Assembly (NCBI GenBank): GCA_000708835.1
Contig: DF236956.1
Coordinates: 253,346-317,345, forward strand
From: Klebsormidium nitens
Lineage: Eukaryota > Streptophyta > Klebsormidiophyceae > Klebsormidiales > Klebsormidiaceae
DNA: 64,000 nt
Reading direction: 5' to 3'
In this document: in pieces, positions 23,185 through 35,635 of the stretch
How the letters are laid out: each line of letters begins with the position of its first letter
How positions within the stretch are numbered: position 1 is the first letter of the stretch
Made by a program: the position numbers and the translations under genes
The notes under the pieces: model-generated
Told to the model about the DNA's origin: nothing
Databases searched by the model: none
Seen by the model: the letters and a program-made list of their open reading frames with translations, nothing else

Positions 23185-23694
23185 GAGCACGGGAGGCACA
23201 CCAACAGAATTCCCAAGTCCAAAATTCAAGAGAAATGCAGGGCAGCGTGTCAGCGGGATGAGTCACTCCAACCCAGACGAAGACCACGAAGCCCCAGGAA
23301 AACGGAAGAAAGCGGAAGGACGTGCTCCACCGTAGAGGGCTTGATTATGAGCGACTGATTCCAACAAAATTATCGGTGACTTGAAAGCATACGTCGCTCA
23401 AACAATTGCGTTACACGTCGTTCCAAGGGTGGCTGAATAACGAGATTCTAGCTCAACCTCAGAACACAAAAGGACTCGGCAATGAAAGCGACGACTTCGG
23501 ACTCGCCGAACAATGGCAACAGGCCAGACGAACAGAGACGGAGACAGAGACAGGCATGACCCATTAGCAGCTTGAAGATGCAATCGTGGTACAATCGGAA
23601 AAAACCAAGCCTCCAGCGAAACGATTGTCATGTGCAACATAGACTACCAAGCAAACGCCTAAGAACGACTGGCATCAGAACTAGTGCCCGTGCC

Positions 23695-24230
23695 CTGAAT
23701 CAAGCAACGTCTCAGGAGCGGCTCCTCGTAGCCCACAATTGAGCGTCATTCGATCGATTTCATTGTAACGTCATCCTTCCTGCGAGCTACTGAAAGCAAT
23801 GCTCGACAGGACAGGAAGTCCGCCAGGGCTCGTTTTGATTTGAGGTGCTCTTTCGATATTTGGTATGAGCCCTAGCTCCTGACGAGGCCCTGACCAACGG
23901 ACCACGAACCAAATGTACCTCCAGAACCATACAATCAGTCTAGGGCTTCAGTCACATGCTTTCCTAAGCAACTAGTGCAGCGCGGTCGCATGAGAAGAAG
24001 CACGAACAGTAAAACACCATTTAAGAAGCAAGATACACAAGTCTGGATCGGGCCCAGAGCAGCACCAGTTTTCCAGTGACGGAAAATCCTCGAAGGTCTT
24101 GAAACTCCTCTTGGCTACTCATTGGAAATCAGCAGCGGATGTGGCGCAGCACTGTTGTGGCGTCAGATAACAATCCGGCACTGTTCATGGCCCAAGAGGA
24201 GGCCAGAGAGTCCTCACAGCCACGTTGACT
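23695..24230. repeat. Diverged long repeat, copy B
   Basis: This is the second copy of the segment at 18350-18885, with GTCTCAGGAGCGGCTCC at 23709 and a degenerate satellite element ending in CCTCACAGCCAC near 24211. The colinear anchors suggest either two old insertions of one element or a relic of a ~5.3 kb duplication. Confidence 0.6.
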
Positions 24231-26772
24231 TACTAGTCCGGTTAAGGAGATTTCCTACCAGTAGCGGGATGCTCGGACGCAGCCTTTGAGTTCTTGGCTG
24301 TTGCAATTGCTGGACCACCAGACTTGTCGTACTTGGATTTGCTATTGGCACCTGAAGCTTGCCAGCCAACATAAGAAACTGTCGCAAAAGAGAAGCACTC
24401 GGTAACTTGTGAAGTGGAGACAATCTTGGTTCACAAGCAAATTGAGGCTGTTCGATACAATAAGTTCAATGATACGATTCGAGGAGGGCTCAGGAAGCAC
24501 GCAATCTGAATAACTTGGAAAGTCAAAATTGGGCGCAGCCTGGCAGAGCACCGAGATGAATCTAGTCCAGCAAAGCGGCAGGAACTTGAGTCAGGAAGAT
24601 CTGCAATTTCCATTGAACAGGCATTGGCTCAGAATCTGTATCTAGACCGCTTTCTAAAGCCTGCGTTCTTAGAAAATTTTAAGCATTGCCGCCATGCTCC
24701 TGCTTCACGTTCTTGAACGGCGATGCAATCAACGGAAAAGTTACTCAAGCAAGATCTGGTCTAACGAAGAGACATTCCAAAACGACTAAAACACGAGCTT
24801 TCTCTATCGCTTATGGACGCACAAGAAACATACGCGTACTTTTCACGGGGGTTTCCTGCCAAGAGACACAAGACGTGAGGGCAGAATCCGACGACCTCTT
24901 CACCAGAGTCTGGCTGCACTGGTCGCCTCACAGGACCACCGGCTTGACGAATCAAGCGCGGCCTGGAGGTCAAATGGGATCACTAAGCAGAACACGAGAC
25001 ACAAGGAGCCAAAAGAGCTGAAAGACCGCGCATAACTTGTGCTGACTGGAAAGGCCCTAGGTTTCTGCGCGGATAGTATGACTTGAAAGAAACGTTTTAA
25101 AAACGAAAGGCACCAAGAAATTGCAGATGAGGGACCCTGCTTCTTTGTTTAGCAGACCCCTGGCTTTTAGCCCAACAGATTCTAGCGATAATCGACGGTT
25201 TGAACGGGGAGCATCGGCAACAAAACTTTATCTGGACAAGATTAGCCCAGGCAATGCGTCACAGCCCTAGCATACGGCTTGGGAGTGAGACAAAGAGGCT
25301 CACAGAGGTGGCTATCGGATCCACAGCAATCAAGGACGCCGAGATTTGCTGAACAGGCAGAAGCCGGAAAAGGTGACTCTGAAGAAAGATAAGCGCGCTC
25401 AATACAATCCTAGCAAGGCGCGGGCCGGCAAGCTGGCCCCGGGAGAGCACCTCGAGCATAGCAGTTTTTTATGACATGCCATGGAGCAAACTTTTCCAAA
25501 GAGCAGAGCGATACGACAAGCAGGCGTACAAACCACAAGAAATGATCGAGGAGAGAATCTTATGGATGTGGGCAAGGGCATCGTGCTTCCTGAGCTCTTC
25601 AACAGGGCCTATTAGATAGTCATGATCGGATTGTTTCCCCGAAATCTTTTCAAACTGAGTGGGGCGCAAGACCAGAACTATTCAGCGTGTCTGTTTTTGA
25701 GCAATTCTTTTGGAGCCGCTCCTAAATCTGCTGCTCTCACTAAAGATAACAGATCCGAAAACTTTCAAAGCGTGTGCTGCGAGCCAGCCGCCTCTTTCTG
25801 AAATAAGATGTCAAAATCAGGACAGGGAGAAACCAAGAATGGCAATCAAAAGGCCATTGGTAGAAATGTACGAGAGACTGCAGCCGGGTAGACTTGGTAG
25901 CAGCAAGCGCAATCCTCGTAAAGCCCACACACAAATGGGATCCTGCATTCTGGGGTCCACAAAAGAGAACACCAAGATAGTCAACAGTATTCCTCAAATC
26001 GAAGCTGCTTAAGGACCAAAAGTGGCTCAGGACGACCTTCCGAAGGAAGAAGAGTGGTTGCTTCCAATGCATCCCTTGGGCGTCATAGCCATCCAAGAGC
26101 ACAACTCTGCATAACTGAAAAGGCAGTATTTCTCTAAGAAGAAAAACGGCAAGAAGAGCAAATCACCGCTGGCGCTCAAAACTTCAACAAAGTGCAAAGG
26201 GCCGAACTGAAGGATAGAGCCGAGAGCAGCAACTCTTGAGAAGGAAGCACTTGATAGGGACACGCTAATCTGTGCTGCTCGTGAGAAAGATCACTTGATT
26301 GAAACACAGTATACAAACATGCGGCCCAAGGAAGGTTAAGCAGCTGGTCTAGTCTCCCATAACTCGGAAGCGAGACACCTTGAAGGCATAACAGACCATC
26401 ATACAGGAAGAAGGTGCCAGCACGCCTTGGACAGTATCAAAGCTGGCGTGAAGAAGCGGTGGGCCATTATTTGCGAGCGCCCCCAGACGTGTCTCATCCT
26501 TCCAAGTTGAGGAGTATACCCAAAATCTGCTTCATATGTGGACCAGCTCAAGCGAATCACGCCCACACTCATACAGAGTCAGGTTCAGAGTGGGCATGGC
26601 AATCAAGTACAGTCTGTTTCCCTGATACACAAAATGGTTGTGAGTTCCAGAGGCGACAATGTTCAATCTATACATCCTGGACTGTGGGATATATTGCTGT
26701 ACCCAACTACAGCACAATCCCGACTTCTATTTCAAACCTCAGAAACGCTCCCATTCAATCTTCTGTCACTTG

Positions 26773-27803
26773 TCAACTCGCCTCCGCCTTTGGCTTTGTC
26801 TTCGGTTCCCGGTATGCCTCCTTCCAGGACACCTGCTCGCTTGTGTCCGCAGAAACTTTCCAGTCATGCTTTGCTAGGCCCCGAATCTGCTCCTCTGCCG
26901 GGCCCGGGTGAAACGGGGAAGAGTACCAGAGGCCCCATGCTGACCCTGATCGTCCATCCTGTGAAATGAGTGGGGAAAACAGTTCATCAAATTTTCTGCG
27001 GTACCACCCTCTAGTGATTACGAGAAGACAAGAGAAGCCTTTGTGCAAGGAAAACCACACCACCAACATCTCTAAGGAATTCCAAAAGGGATGTGGTTGA
27101 AAAAACAGACGGTGTTATAAAGAGTAACGCATGGTGGTGGTATGTACAGCGCAGGCTGATTCAGGAAGTCTCACAAAAGAATCTGTGCCTTCAACGACGA
27201 CTGCCAATTCAATTAGAGGCCTCAGAAGTTGTCACTGAGCAGAGTTGCTCATCTTGACTGGCTAATGCAAACAAGCGCTTCCTGATTTGGAAGGCAAGTT
27301 AGCAGCAGTCCCAGCAGTCCCATTGCTGCATGATTCTCCAATTGACATTCCCTGTCATTAAACCTTCTGAGACTAAAAGGCGCGCCACGCGCGGCGCGGG
27401 GCTTGAAAATCTGGTCTTCAACGGGTTCGCAACAACGCCTCAAACCCTTTCCGGAACAGCGTAAACAGATGAATGGCATTTTCCAGACCATCAGGAATGG
27501 CAATGTTAGCACTCTCAAAATCATTCCATCCTCAAAAAACTTCTCCTATGCCTTGTTGATTACTCAAGCGATTCCACTCACATGCGACTTCACCCTGACT
27601 TTTGTAACTTCGTAATACTCTGTCTCGCTCCAGGGTTTCCGCCGCAGCTTCGACCCCACCCCCCAGTTCGGCAGATCTGCGACCACCTCAAAAAAGTTCT
27701 TGCCCCGACGCTTTGCTGAGCTTGTCAGCCCCCCAGCAGCTGCAGCTTCCGTCTTTGCAGCAACCTCCGCAGCTAGAATCAAGCACCGCTGGAAAGCGCT
27801 CAT
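26773..27803 (-). CDS. Mitochondrial ribosomal protein mS34
   Basis: The gene has two exons on the minus strand, 27803-27594 and 26958-26773, joined in phase 0 (AGG|GTGAAG donor, TTTCACAG acceptor), giving 131 residues. After a basic N-terminal region containing KRRGKNFFEV come the family hallmarks: LPNWGVG followed by YYEVTKV at the end of exon 1, then DGRSGSAWG and the EEQIRGLAKHDWK segment in exon 2. This matches the mS34 (MRPS34) family, a component of the mitochondrial small ribosomal subunit in animals and plants. The start at 27803 is chosen because it gives a short basic leader of the kind used for mitochondrial import. Its neighbour is the bromodomain gene, which starts 1.2 kb away on the other strand. 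Confidence 0.88.
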
Positions 27804-29034
27804 TCTGCTGATTTGCTGCTCTCTTGTTGACTTGCTTTTTGCCTTCAGATAAAACGGTTGCTCTGTCCCTTCTTCGCCTCGACTCAGCTTGAAGGACGAT
27901 TCATGTGGCCGCCTTCATCATCATGCAAGGAATGTGCCAGGAAGGAAACTTTTTCAAAGCTTCCAGAGTGCCTACACTGTTTTTTTTGGCGCGCAGCCGC
28001 GCGCGCAAGTATCCATTTGGACCTTGGGCCGGCGGACCGGCCGACCAACTTGCGGCGCGTTGTCAGAAACCCTTCCAAACCCGTTTGGGATCATGCCGCG
28101 CGGCCGCAACTGGCGGCCCAACAAATGGTCGCGACGGCAAGCTGCCGGATAGGTTCCGACTGCAATCCCTTATATTAGCTTGTCACCGTGACGCAGTCCT
28201 CTGCGACACTGGAAGCCCATGTGCGGATTCTTGGTGAGTCAGTGAATTTAGGAATCATTTCCGCAGCCGCGCAGTCGTCACCTGCCCGTTCGTCCTCACA
28301 TCGGACGGCATGCGTGACACTGCAGGGACGTTCCTCGAAACGAGCCTCCGCATTTTCCCTCCTGCCTCAAAGAGGAATTTTGTCGTTTTGTGCTTTCGGG
28401 AACGCGACCGAGCTCGTCCCCCGCTCGTCCCGGACTGGGAATTCACTGTATTCATGCAGGGAACCCCCTCATTCGACGACGAATTGACATTGCAGTGTAA
28501 ATTGACGATGCTTTCAAAGGTGACAATCGAAGATCCGGTCTGAGTTGGTATGGTACTGGTCACGAAACAGAAGGAATCTCGCGGCGGGAGTGTGTCACAA
28601 TAGACAGGTGGCCGTCACGCCAAGTCACAATCCCCTCGTGCGCGAGTCAGATACCTAGCAGGCTTGTATCAAACGGAAGGTCTCAGGAAGGGAGCGCTTC
28701 CTCTCTGAGCGGGCGCCGTATTGATTCGAGTAGACAATCTAAGGAACTGTGTGCTTTGTCACCATAATTGGACAATGACAGATTAGCATTCATTCAGGAT
28801 AGATTGCGCTTCATTGTGCAGCATGCACTCAAATGTGAGCAGAGAGATTGGCAGCTGACAGAGCCTTAGAAGCGCTGCAATCTGATGGCGCTTCGAGTGG
28901 AGAGCGGTCTTTCTGACGGGACAGTCGACAGGGACAGCTGTGTTGACAGGATGGACTTTGATGAAGGCACGCCCTATCCCAGGAGATAGACCAGAACAGT
29001 GAAGGAGCAAAGGCTGACGTTGATTGACGCAAAG
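27804..29034. other. Divergent intergenic region between mS34 and the bromodomain gene
   Basis: About 1.2 kb separates the two start codons. It is comparatively CpG-rich at 27.9-28.4 kb and probably holds both promoters and 5' leaders. Short open frames here have no family resemblance. A GGTCTCAGGA word near 28679 resembles the core of the 18350/23695 repeat. Confidence 0.45.
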
Positions 29035-32000
29035 ATGGCAGGGCAGACTCAGGCAAAGAAGGTCTGCGCGAAAAGACCAGCTTCAGAGGTGGATGCAGGC
29101 TCGCAGAAGAAAGCGAGGAAAGCAGGGAAGAGCGCAGAGACAGACACAGCGTCTGAGAAGGCGTCAATTTGCAGCACAGCCAGCACTGCCAACAAAGAGA
29201 GGCCAAGCAGCCCGCAGAAGATTTCTAAGACAGACACAGGCGTGTCAGAGGACCCCTTCACTAAGAGGCGTGTTGGAAGGCAGTTTGAGGGAGTGATGAA
29301 AGGGTGCAGAGCACTGCTGACCCAGATCATGATTCACAAGGTGAGAATGTGGTTTCTTCCCCAGGGAAGGAGCCTGCTTTTGTTCAGACAATTCTGTCCT
29401 ACATGGGGTGCATACTACGCCATTCTGAATAGAAACTGGGGAATTGTCGTCATTTGGACCACTTTAAGCAGCCAGCTGTACATGGCCAATTGTGTTTGGA
29501 AGATATGAGTAGTGTTGGCAGCGTCAATTGGATGGTGGTGTGTAAGGATGCCATCTCTCCCTCTTCAAAACCTTATGCTGAAATGACCATATTTTGAAAA
29601 TGAGCAGGTGCCTGCATTCCTTGATGAGAATGCTGTCCAACTTACCAGAAGTGTTTCAGTTCAAGGTTAAAGGCAGATTTATGGGTGTTTTGACATTCCT
29701 GAAATTGGTTGGTGGTGGTATTGATATGCTACAGTACATCCCACTATTCCAACACCACCTGGGAGTCATGACAGCTGTGCTTTGCTGCACTACAAGGATA
29801 TGAGAAGTGGGTTGCCAAGCATCTCATGAAGAACCTCTAAATCCAAATTTTGGGTAACAGCTGTCTTTACACCAGTTTTTTTAAAAGAAGTGACTCCATA
29901 CCAGGTGTCAGTGTACAAAGACTCCACCTTGCCAAACACACAAGGAAGACTTAGCGCAAAGTACCAGATCTTGAAAGGCTATTGCAGGTTTGAATATGAA
30001 ATTCTGGGGAAGATGTTGCCTGACTCATACTGTAGTTTCACCCCTCCACCAAATCCTTAATGAAAAGAACATGTGGTGCGATTGACACCTGATGACAGCT
30101 GTAGCTTCCCTTTCTGGACTATGGACTCATACTGACGAGGAGAATTTTTGGAAGCCTCTGGGTATCTTTGTGTGTCTTAATTCGCTCATTACTTTCTGCT
30201 TGAAGTACTGCCACTGCTTTCCTTCTTTGCTATGAGTGCGTGTCTGGCTGGAAAATTCCCACGCAGCAAGTGTCGACTTCCATGTACCTTTCACTAGTGC
30301 GTGAAACTTAAGAGAAGTCATTAGAGTCAATTGTCGGGGCAAAATCTAAGAACGTCCATCCTTATTTCTCTGTTTGTCTTCTTTCCCTCTGAAGTGCCAC
30401 GTGTTAAGCTCCACTTCGGTGACAGGGGAACAATCAAGGTACTCCCCCAGATCTTGGATCGCCAAACACCAGACCGAATTTAATCAGTGATGGAGAAGCA
30501 CTGCAATCAATTCCCTGTTGATTTCGACTTCCTTTGGCTGGCTGCCTGCTCATTTCCAGCGTCGGCCCTCATTCCAAGGTCCCCTCCGTCTTCCTAATCC
30601 TGCACTTCTTTCTCAACTCTTGGTCAGCTTGTCTGACATGAGCTCCCCTTCTGATGTCAGCCGCGTCAATCTTCCTCTGCTGACGTCAGCCGCTTCCTTT
30701 CCTTCTCTGCATGGTCTGCCAGCTGACTTCTCTGTTGGAGGAACGCGTCAAACCTGGTTATCTGGATATCGCGGGGTTCAATACCTCTTCTTACCTCTTT
30801 CAATCCTCGCAGCTACGACTTTCTTCTGAAGTCAAATATCTCCTCTTCAGCTCCATATTCTGATTCAAGCCTTCTGCTGACGTCAATCGTTGTTCTCCCC
30901 GTTCCTCCCAGCTCTTGAAAGCGTTGTCAAAGAGGCCTCCCAGCCACCCTTGATTCATCTGATAAAACCCAACCTCGAAGAAGCAAACTCTTCTTCAACC
31001 TTTTTCCTTCCTTGCAACCCTCTCTGCTGACGTCATCCCCTTCCTCCCCGCACAGTGGGCGCACCCCTTCAAGGCGCCCGTCGACGCGGCCGCCCTGGGC
31101 CTGCCCGACTACCACGACGTCATCAAGCACCCGATGGACCTCGGCACGATCCGCGGCCGCCTCGAGGCGCTCGCGTACGGCGCCGACTGGCGCGCGTTCG
31201 CGGCCGACATGCGCCGCGTGTTCGACAACGCGATGGCGTACAACCGCGACGGCTCCGACATCTTCTTCATGGCCGAGTCCGTCAAGGCGCAGTTCAACTT
31301 CAAGCTCGCCAAGCTGCTCGAGTCGTCGGGGCTCCCACCCGAGGCGGGCGCCGAGGCGAACGGCGCCATGAAGCCCGCCCGGAACGTCAGCCGGGTGCCC
31401 AAGGTCGGGAACAGCGGCCCTAAGATCGTTGGCAAGGCGCCGCGCTCGCGGCCGGGGCTGGAGTTTAAGCCTGGCAGGGGGGCGTATGCCGTGCCTTGCA
31501 GCCCCCCCGAAGCGGGGAAGAAGGGAGCGAAGAGCCCCGGGGGGAAGAAAAGCCCCGCGAGAAAGAAGGGGGGGGCCAAAGGCGCACGGAAACGGGCGGG
31601 TGTGAGGCGGGTGAGGGGGGGCAAGAAAGACGAGAGTGAGAGCGAGTCTGAGAGCGAGAGCGAGTCTGACGACGAGAACGAGAGCGAGGTTGAGAACGAG
31701 TATGAGAGCGAGGTTGAGAACGAGAACGAGAGCGAGGGCGAAAGTGAGAGCGAGGACGAGAGCGAGATGGAGGAAGAACGAACCGGGTTTACCACTGAAG
31801 AGTCTGAGGAGGAGGACGAGAGGTGGGAGAGACAGCGGGTTGCCCTCGCCGCGGCGGCTCGCAGTTTTGCGGCGCCCGACAGGAGGAAGGGTTTGGACGC
31901 GATGACGCTCGCGCGGCTGCTCGGCCGCGCGGCCGCCCCCGCTCGCGCGTATACCTTACAGCAGCGCTGCCAGCTGGCACTGGAGATCAGGAATCTCCCA

Positions 32001-33313
32001 GAGATGGCGCTGAAGGGAATGCTGGATTCGCTCGCGGACTTCATCCCCGCAGTGAACGACGGCGGGGTGGAGGTCGAACTTGACGTCATGCAAATGCACG
32101 ATGACCTCATCGGCCGGATGTGGGACTACATCGACGAGTACCGCGCGCGCGCCGCGCGCGGGCAGCAGACAAGCGCGAAGCTCCTTGAAAGGTGGGCGAA
32201 TGCTTTTGAACTTGCTCGATACGTTGCAGGCTGTCACTTTCTTTGTGTGCCCTAACTTTTGGCCAAAGTTCCCCACTCTCTATTGAATTCGGGAAATTAG
32301 CGAAGTCTTCGGTTCCTCTTTGCCTCTTATACGTAGTGGTCAGAGAGATGGGCTCGTCAGCATCACCCTTGCAAAGCCGCATGTGGGCTGCTTAGCGGTT
32401 TGGCAAGGTACAAGAACGCCAGAAACTGTAAAGAGGGACTCACTCTTTGTGGTTTCGAAGCAAGACTCTTTCTGCAATCAACTTCGTGCTACTAGGTGAA
32501 AGCTTTAAGTCTTCATTCACTGAGTGGTTAAACAATTTTGGGTTGAATGGCTCGTCCCACATGCACACCAACCTCTGACAGTTCAAAGACACCGCTAGCC
32601 AAATTGGTGCTTGCTCTTTCTTACGACACTGCTTGAGCTCGAACGTTTCCACAAGGAAGTTCAGGGGAAAGACAAGGTTACATTGAGGGTAAAAAAATAC
32701 CAGTGATAAATATTGTCGCCATCATTCTCCTTTTGGTATTCCTCAATGCATCGAAATACTAGTGAAATTTCAACATGCAAGAAACGAGTTTCTTATAAGT
32801 GTGTGATTCTCGTGCAGATGGGCCGAAGCAGACGACTTCGAGCTGGGTTCCGCGTCCGACTCCGACGAGTCCTGCCGGTGCCTGGACCTGAGCCCCGAAA
32901 TCGAGGCCATGTGGGAGAACTTCGACGAGACCTTTGACGTCAAGCCGCCGCCGGCGGCGGCGCTGCCCGCGAGCGCGTCACCCGAACCCCTCCAGTTCAC
33001 CCTGAACATGATCGCCGCGCGGCCGCCGCCCCTCCAAATCCTGGACCCCAAAACGCTCGCGCTCACGGGGCCGAAAAGCCCCTTCCTGGGGCAGAAGCAC
33101 AGCCAGGAGAATGAGACCTGGCATAGTTTTGCTCTCCAGTCCCCCTCCGAGATGGGCGACGAAGACGCGGGCGGCCGCGAAGCGGCCGACGCGCCCGACG
33201 CGGGCGGCCGCGAAGCGGCCGACGCGCCCGACGCGGCCGCGTCGGTTGAAGACCCCGACGCGGGGATGGAGTATTTGGACCTGAACGCCAGCCACGGCTG
33301 CGTCGCGCAGTAG
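29035..33313 (+). CDS. GTE/BET-type bromodomain protein
   Basis: Three exons, 29035-29340, 31056-32191 and 32818-33313, keep phase and encode 645 residues. The bromodomain spans residues about 84-192: the first helix (GCRALLTQIMIHK) ends exon 1, and exon 2 opens with WAHPFKAPVD and continues with PDYHDVIKHPMDLGTI. Asn165 in VFDNAMAYN is the expected acetyl-lysine contact. A Lys-rich stretch and a Ser/Glu-rich stretch (about 294-350) follow, then an extra-terminal (NET) domain at about 401-463 with LEIRNLPEMALKGMLDSLAD and VEVELDV. This order is that of plant GTE (BET) proteins, nuclear readers of acetylated histones that recruit transcription machinery. The 1.7-kb first intron splits the bromodomain. 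Exon 3 has a 36-bp in-frame tandem duplication (AGGREAADAPD twice). An upstream non-coding exon is possible. The start is the first ATG of the open frame. Confidence 0.92.
30640..31040 (+). promoter_or_regulatory. Cluster of TGACGTCA palindromes in bromodomain intron 1
   Basis: Perfect TGACGTCA octamers lie at 30681-30688, 30878-30885 and 31028-31035, plus a one-base variant near 30655, each preceded by a pyrimidine-rich CTTCTG/CTCTGC context. TGACGTCA is the known palindromic target of CREB/ATF and plant TGA-type bZIP factors. I noticed only three others in the whole window (961, 32081, 32935). This could be an intronic enhancer or an alternative promoter, or simply a locally duplicated pyrimidine-rich repeat. 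Confidence 0.4.
33152..33230 (+). repeat. 36-bp in-frame duplication in bromodomain exon 3
   Basis: Two almost identical copies of a 36-bp GC-rich unit encode the 12-residue repeat DAGGREAADAPD twice. The unit is rich in GCGGCCGC-like palindromes. It lengthens a low-complexity tail without changing frame. Confidence 0.85.
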
Positions 33314-35635
33314 CCTGCAAGGGGCGCGCAGCGCGCGACACGTGGCGTAGAAAGATAGGTTGCGAGGAGATCAGAGCGGAAGCTTCCGGCTAGTCATGTA
33401 TCCAGTGTCTAGAAAGGTGCGAATCATGTAGAAAGGTGCGAATCAAAGTGTAACAAATCGAAAGCACGCGTTTTGCGGGAGGGGGAAGCGGTGGAGAAGA
33501 AGGGCGGCAGAGTGCGGTGGAAGATGTTTTCATTATTGAGTCTGAACTGTAAACTGAAGATCACCAGTTGATCTCATCGGACCGTCTCGGGCAGCGTAGT
33601 AGCTTATGAGAGTGGCTTCATCAGGGGAGAAAGTAGTGTTGCGAGAGAATGTGTGTGACGGATACAGCGGTACGGTACCGGATGAGTTTGTAGGACTGGA
33701 GCCAACTGTAAAGTTGTAACATGGTAGCAGGATGAGTAAAGAGAGGAGCTTCGGCAAGTCTTTTGTTCGCGTTTATGGCCCTAGGTTTTAGTTTTATGAT
33801 CAACAGTGCAAGAGATCTCCGTTTCACCCGCATCTTTGCAAGCGTCCTCGAATTGTGCATCCATGTGCCATACTTTTCTTTGATGCAAGGTTCTGTTTTA
33901 CGGGGATCTTTGACCGGCTTCTCAAAAACACATCAAAATCCTGGATAAAAGACCCTCTATTTACTGCGCTTTTGCTACGTCGCATTTCTTTGGTCCTTTC
34001 GTCATGCGAAGCCTTCAGAAGTGGAGACTCTCGAATGGAGAGTTGATCGTATGCGCAGGATATGTGGCAATCATGCCGGACGTCTTTTTAGACGGTCCCG
34101 TTTGCCCAAAAGATAAGTACCCCGGTACTTCAGACACGCCTAGGATTCCGCCTGGGGTTCAAGAGAGGCCGTCTCTGGACAATCCATGTGCAGCATCCCC
34201 GTTTAGTAGGAGACAGCCAATATCTGGGAATCATTTCATATCCTGGCCTGCAAAGGGCTGTCTATCGATGCAATCTCAAAACAACAGCTGACCTACTTTC
34301 TCGACGGCTGTACGCTTCGCGATCTTAGATTGTTCTATTCAAAACAAAGTAGACGTTGGAACCATGTCATTCTCAGGCCTATTCTTCAACTCTATGAGTG
34401 CAGTTAGCATCGAATCTGATAACTCACATTTCACTTTTTTTGATAGACTTCAACTTTTCAACTCTGAACAAGATGGATACGGCCCATTCTGCGAACGTGT
34501 ATCTGCTCTCAAGCGCTGTTACATGTATAAAGCGAATCATTATCTGGGAAAAGTCGGTCAATACAGTGGTAATATTGTGCAAACTCCATGATTGAGATGA
34601 TGGCCAGACATCATGATTGCGACTGGCGTACAGATTGCTTCTACACAGTAGCTAGTCACATCATCGTAACCTCACAAATCCCAGACTATAAGAGTCGAGT
34701 AGTCTGGAAATCATGCATGACTTGCTGAAAGCCTTGCGAATAGCTATCCATGCACGTTAGACGCACATGCAGTAGTAATAGTACGCTATTATGCAGATGT
34801 GACAGGATTCTCTAAATGGTGGAAATTTGCTTCCGATTGGTCCCGTGAATCGCGCACCTCGAAGATCATTGATTGGTACGCAAATGCGACAGTCTGATGT
34901 CAGCATTAGAGCCGGTAGCACTGCTGAGTTACACTGACAGGCTTGAAACGTCGTTGTCTTAAGGCCGCTCCAAGAGGGAAAATTTTAAGACATCTCTCAG
35001 ACTGTTTGCCCTTTCGAAGAGCTTGCAAGCAGACTCGAGATGGGACATTTTCGGGACCTCAATGAAGAGCCAAAGACCAGTCGAGCGCTCCCTCTTTGAA
35101 CATGCGGATCAGATTGGCTTGCTGTGCAGCGTCTCAGAGAAAGCACAAGATGCTAAAGAACAGTTGAAAGACAAAGGTGGGGATTGAGATGCGCCATGCA
35201 TGGAAACTGGAAAGCAGAACGCATGAAAAGAACTGCTGTGTTTCGAAAGATTTGTGACAAACCTTCGAGGAATCAAGCTGCAAGCACCGTCTGATAACTT
35301 TACTATAGAGACTAAGGCATCTGTTTGAGCGGCAATTCTGTTTCATTTTATCGTTTATCTGGACACTGTACTCACACGATGAGAAGCTTTGATATCCTTG
35401 AATGATAGATAGGTGCTCTTGTACGCGGAATGACAGGGTTGAGATGTGAAAATCTGGTCGCAAACAAGTTTTGAAGATCGGCCATAGGATTGAGGGTCCT
35501 GATATGCAGCAGCAGAGACACACAGAGAGACTAGGACCAGAAAACCTTTGATCTCTCTTCCACACGTGGGACTCCCATTACAGCTTTCATATTTATGATT
35601 TTGAAGTAGCTGGTTCAGGCAATCTTGTCATGAGC
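33314..35635. other. Intergenic, nothing recognised
   Basis: I found no gene-like reading frame. A direct duplication of TAGAAAGGTGCGAATCA lies at about 33411-33446. Open frames near 34.0 and 34.4 kb are under 100 codons and unlike any family I know. Confidence 0.5.

Larger units (their letters stand above)
15736..26772. other. Long gene-poor region with repeat relics
   Basis: No gene could be supported on either strand. The longest open frames (about 175 codons near 17.5 and 19.1 kb) have no family resemblance and no conserved neighbours. Single relics of the satellite element, with GTGGC and GCCAC arms, occur near 18868, 19818, 20199, 20600, 20977, 22334, 22925 and 24211. Separately listed are the palindrome, simple repeats and the telomere-like tract. 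Confidence 0.55.

Noticed and set aside
28255-28563. Short frames on both strands upstream of the bromodomain gene
   Set aside because: No family resemblance; more likely promoter or leader sequence.
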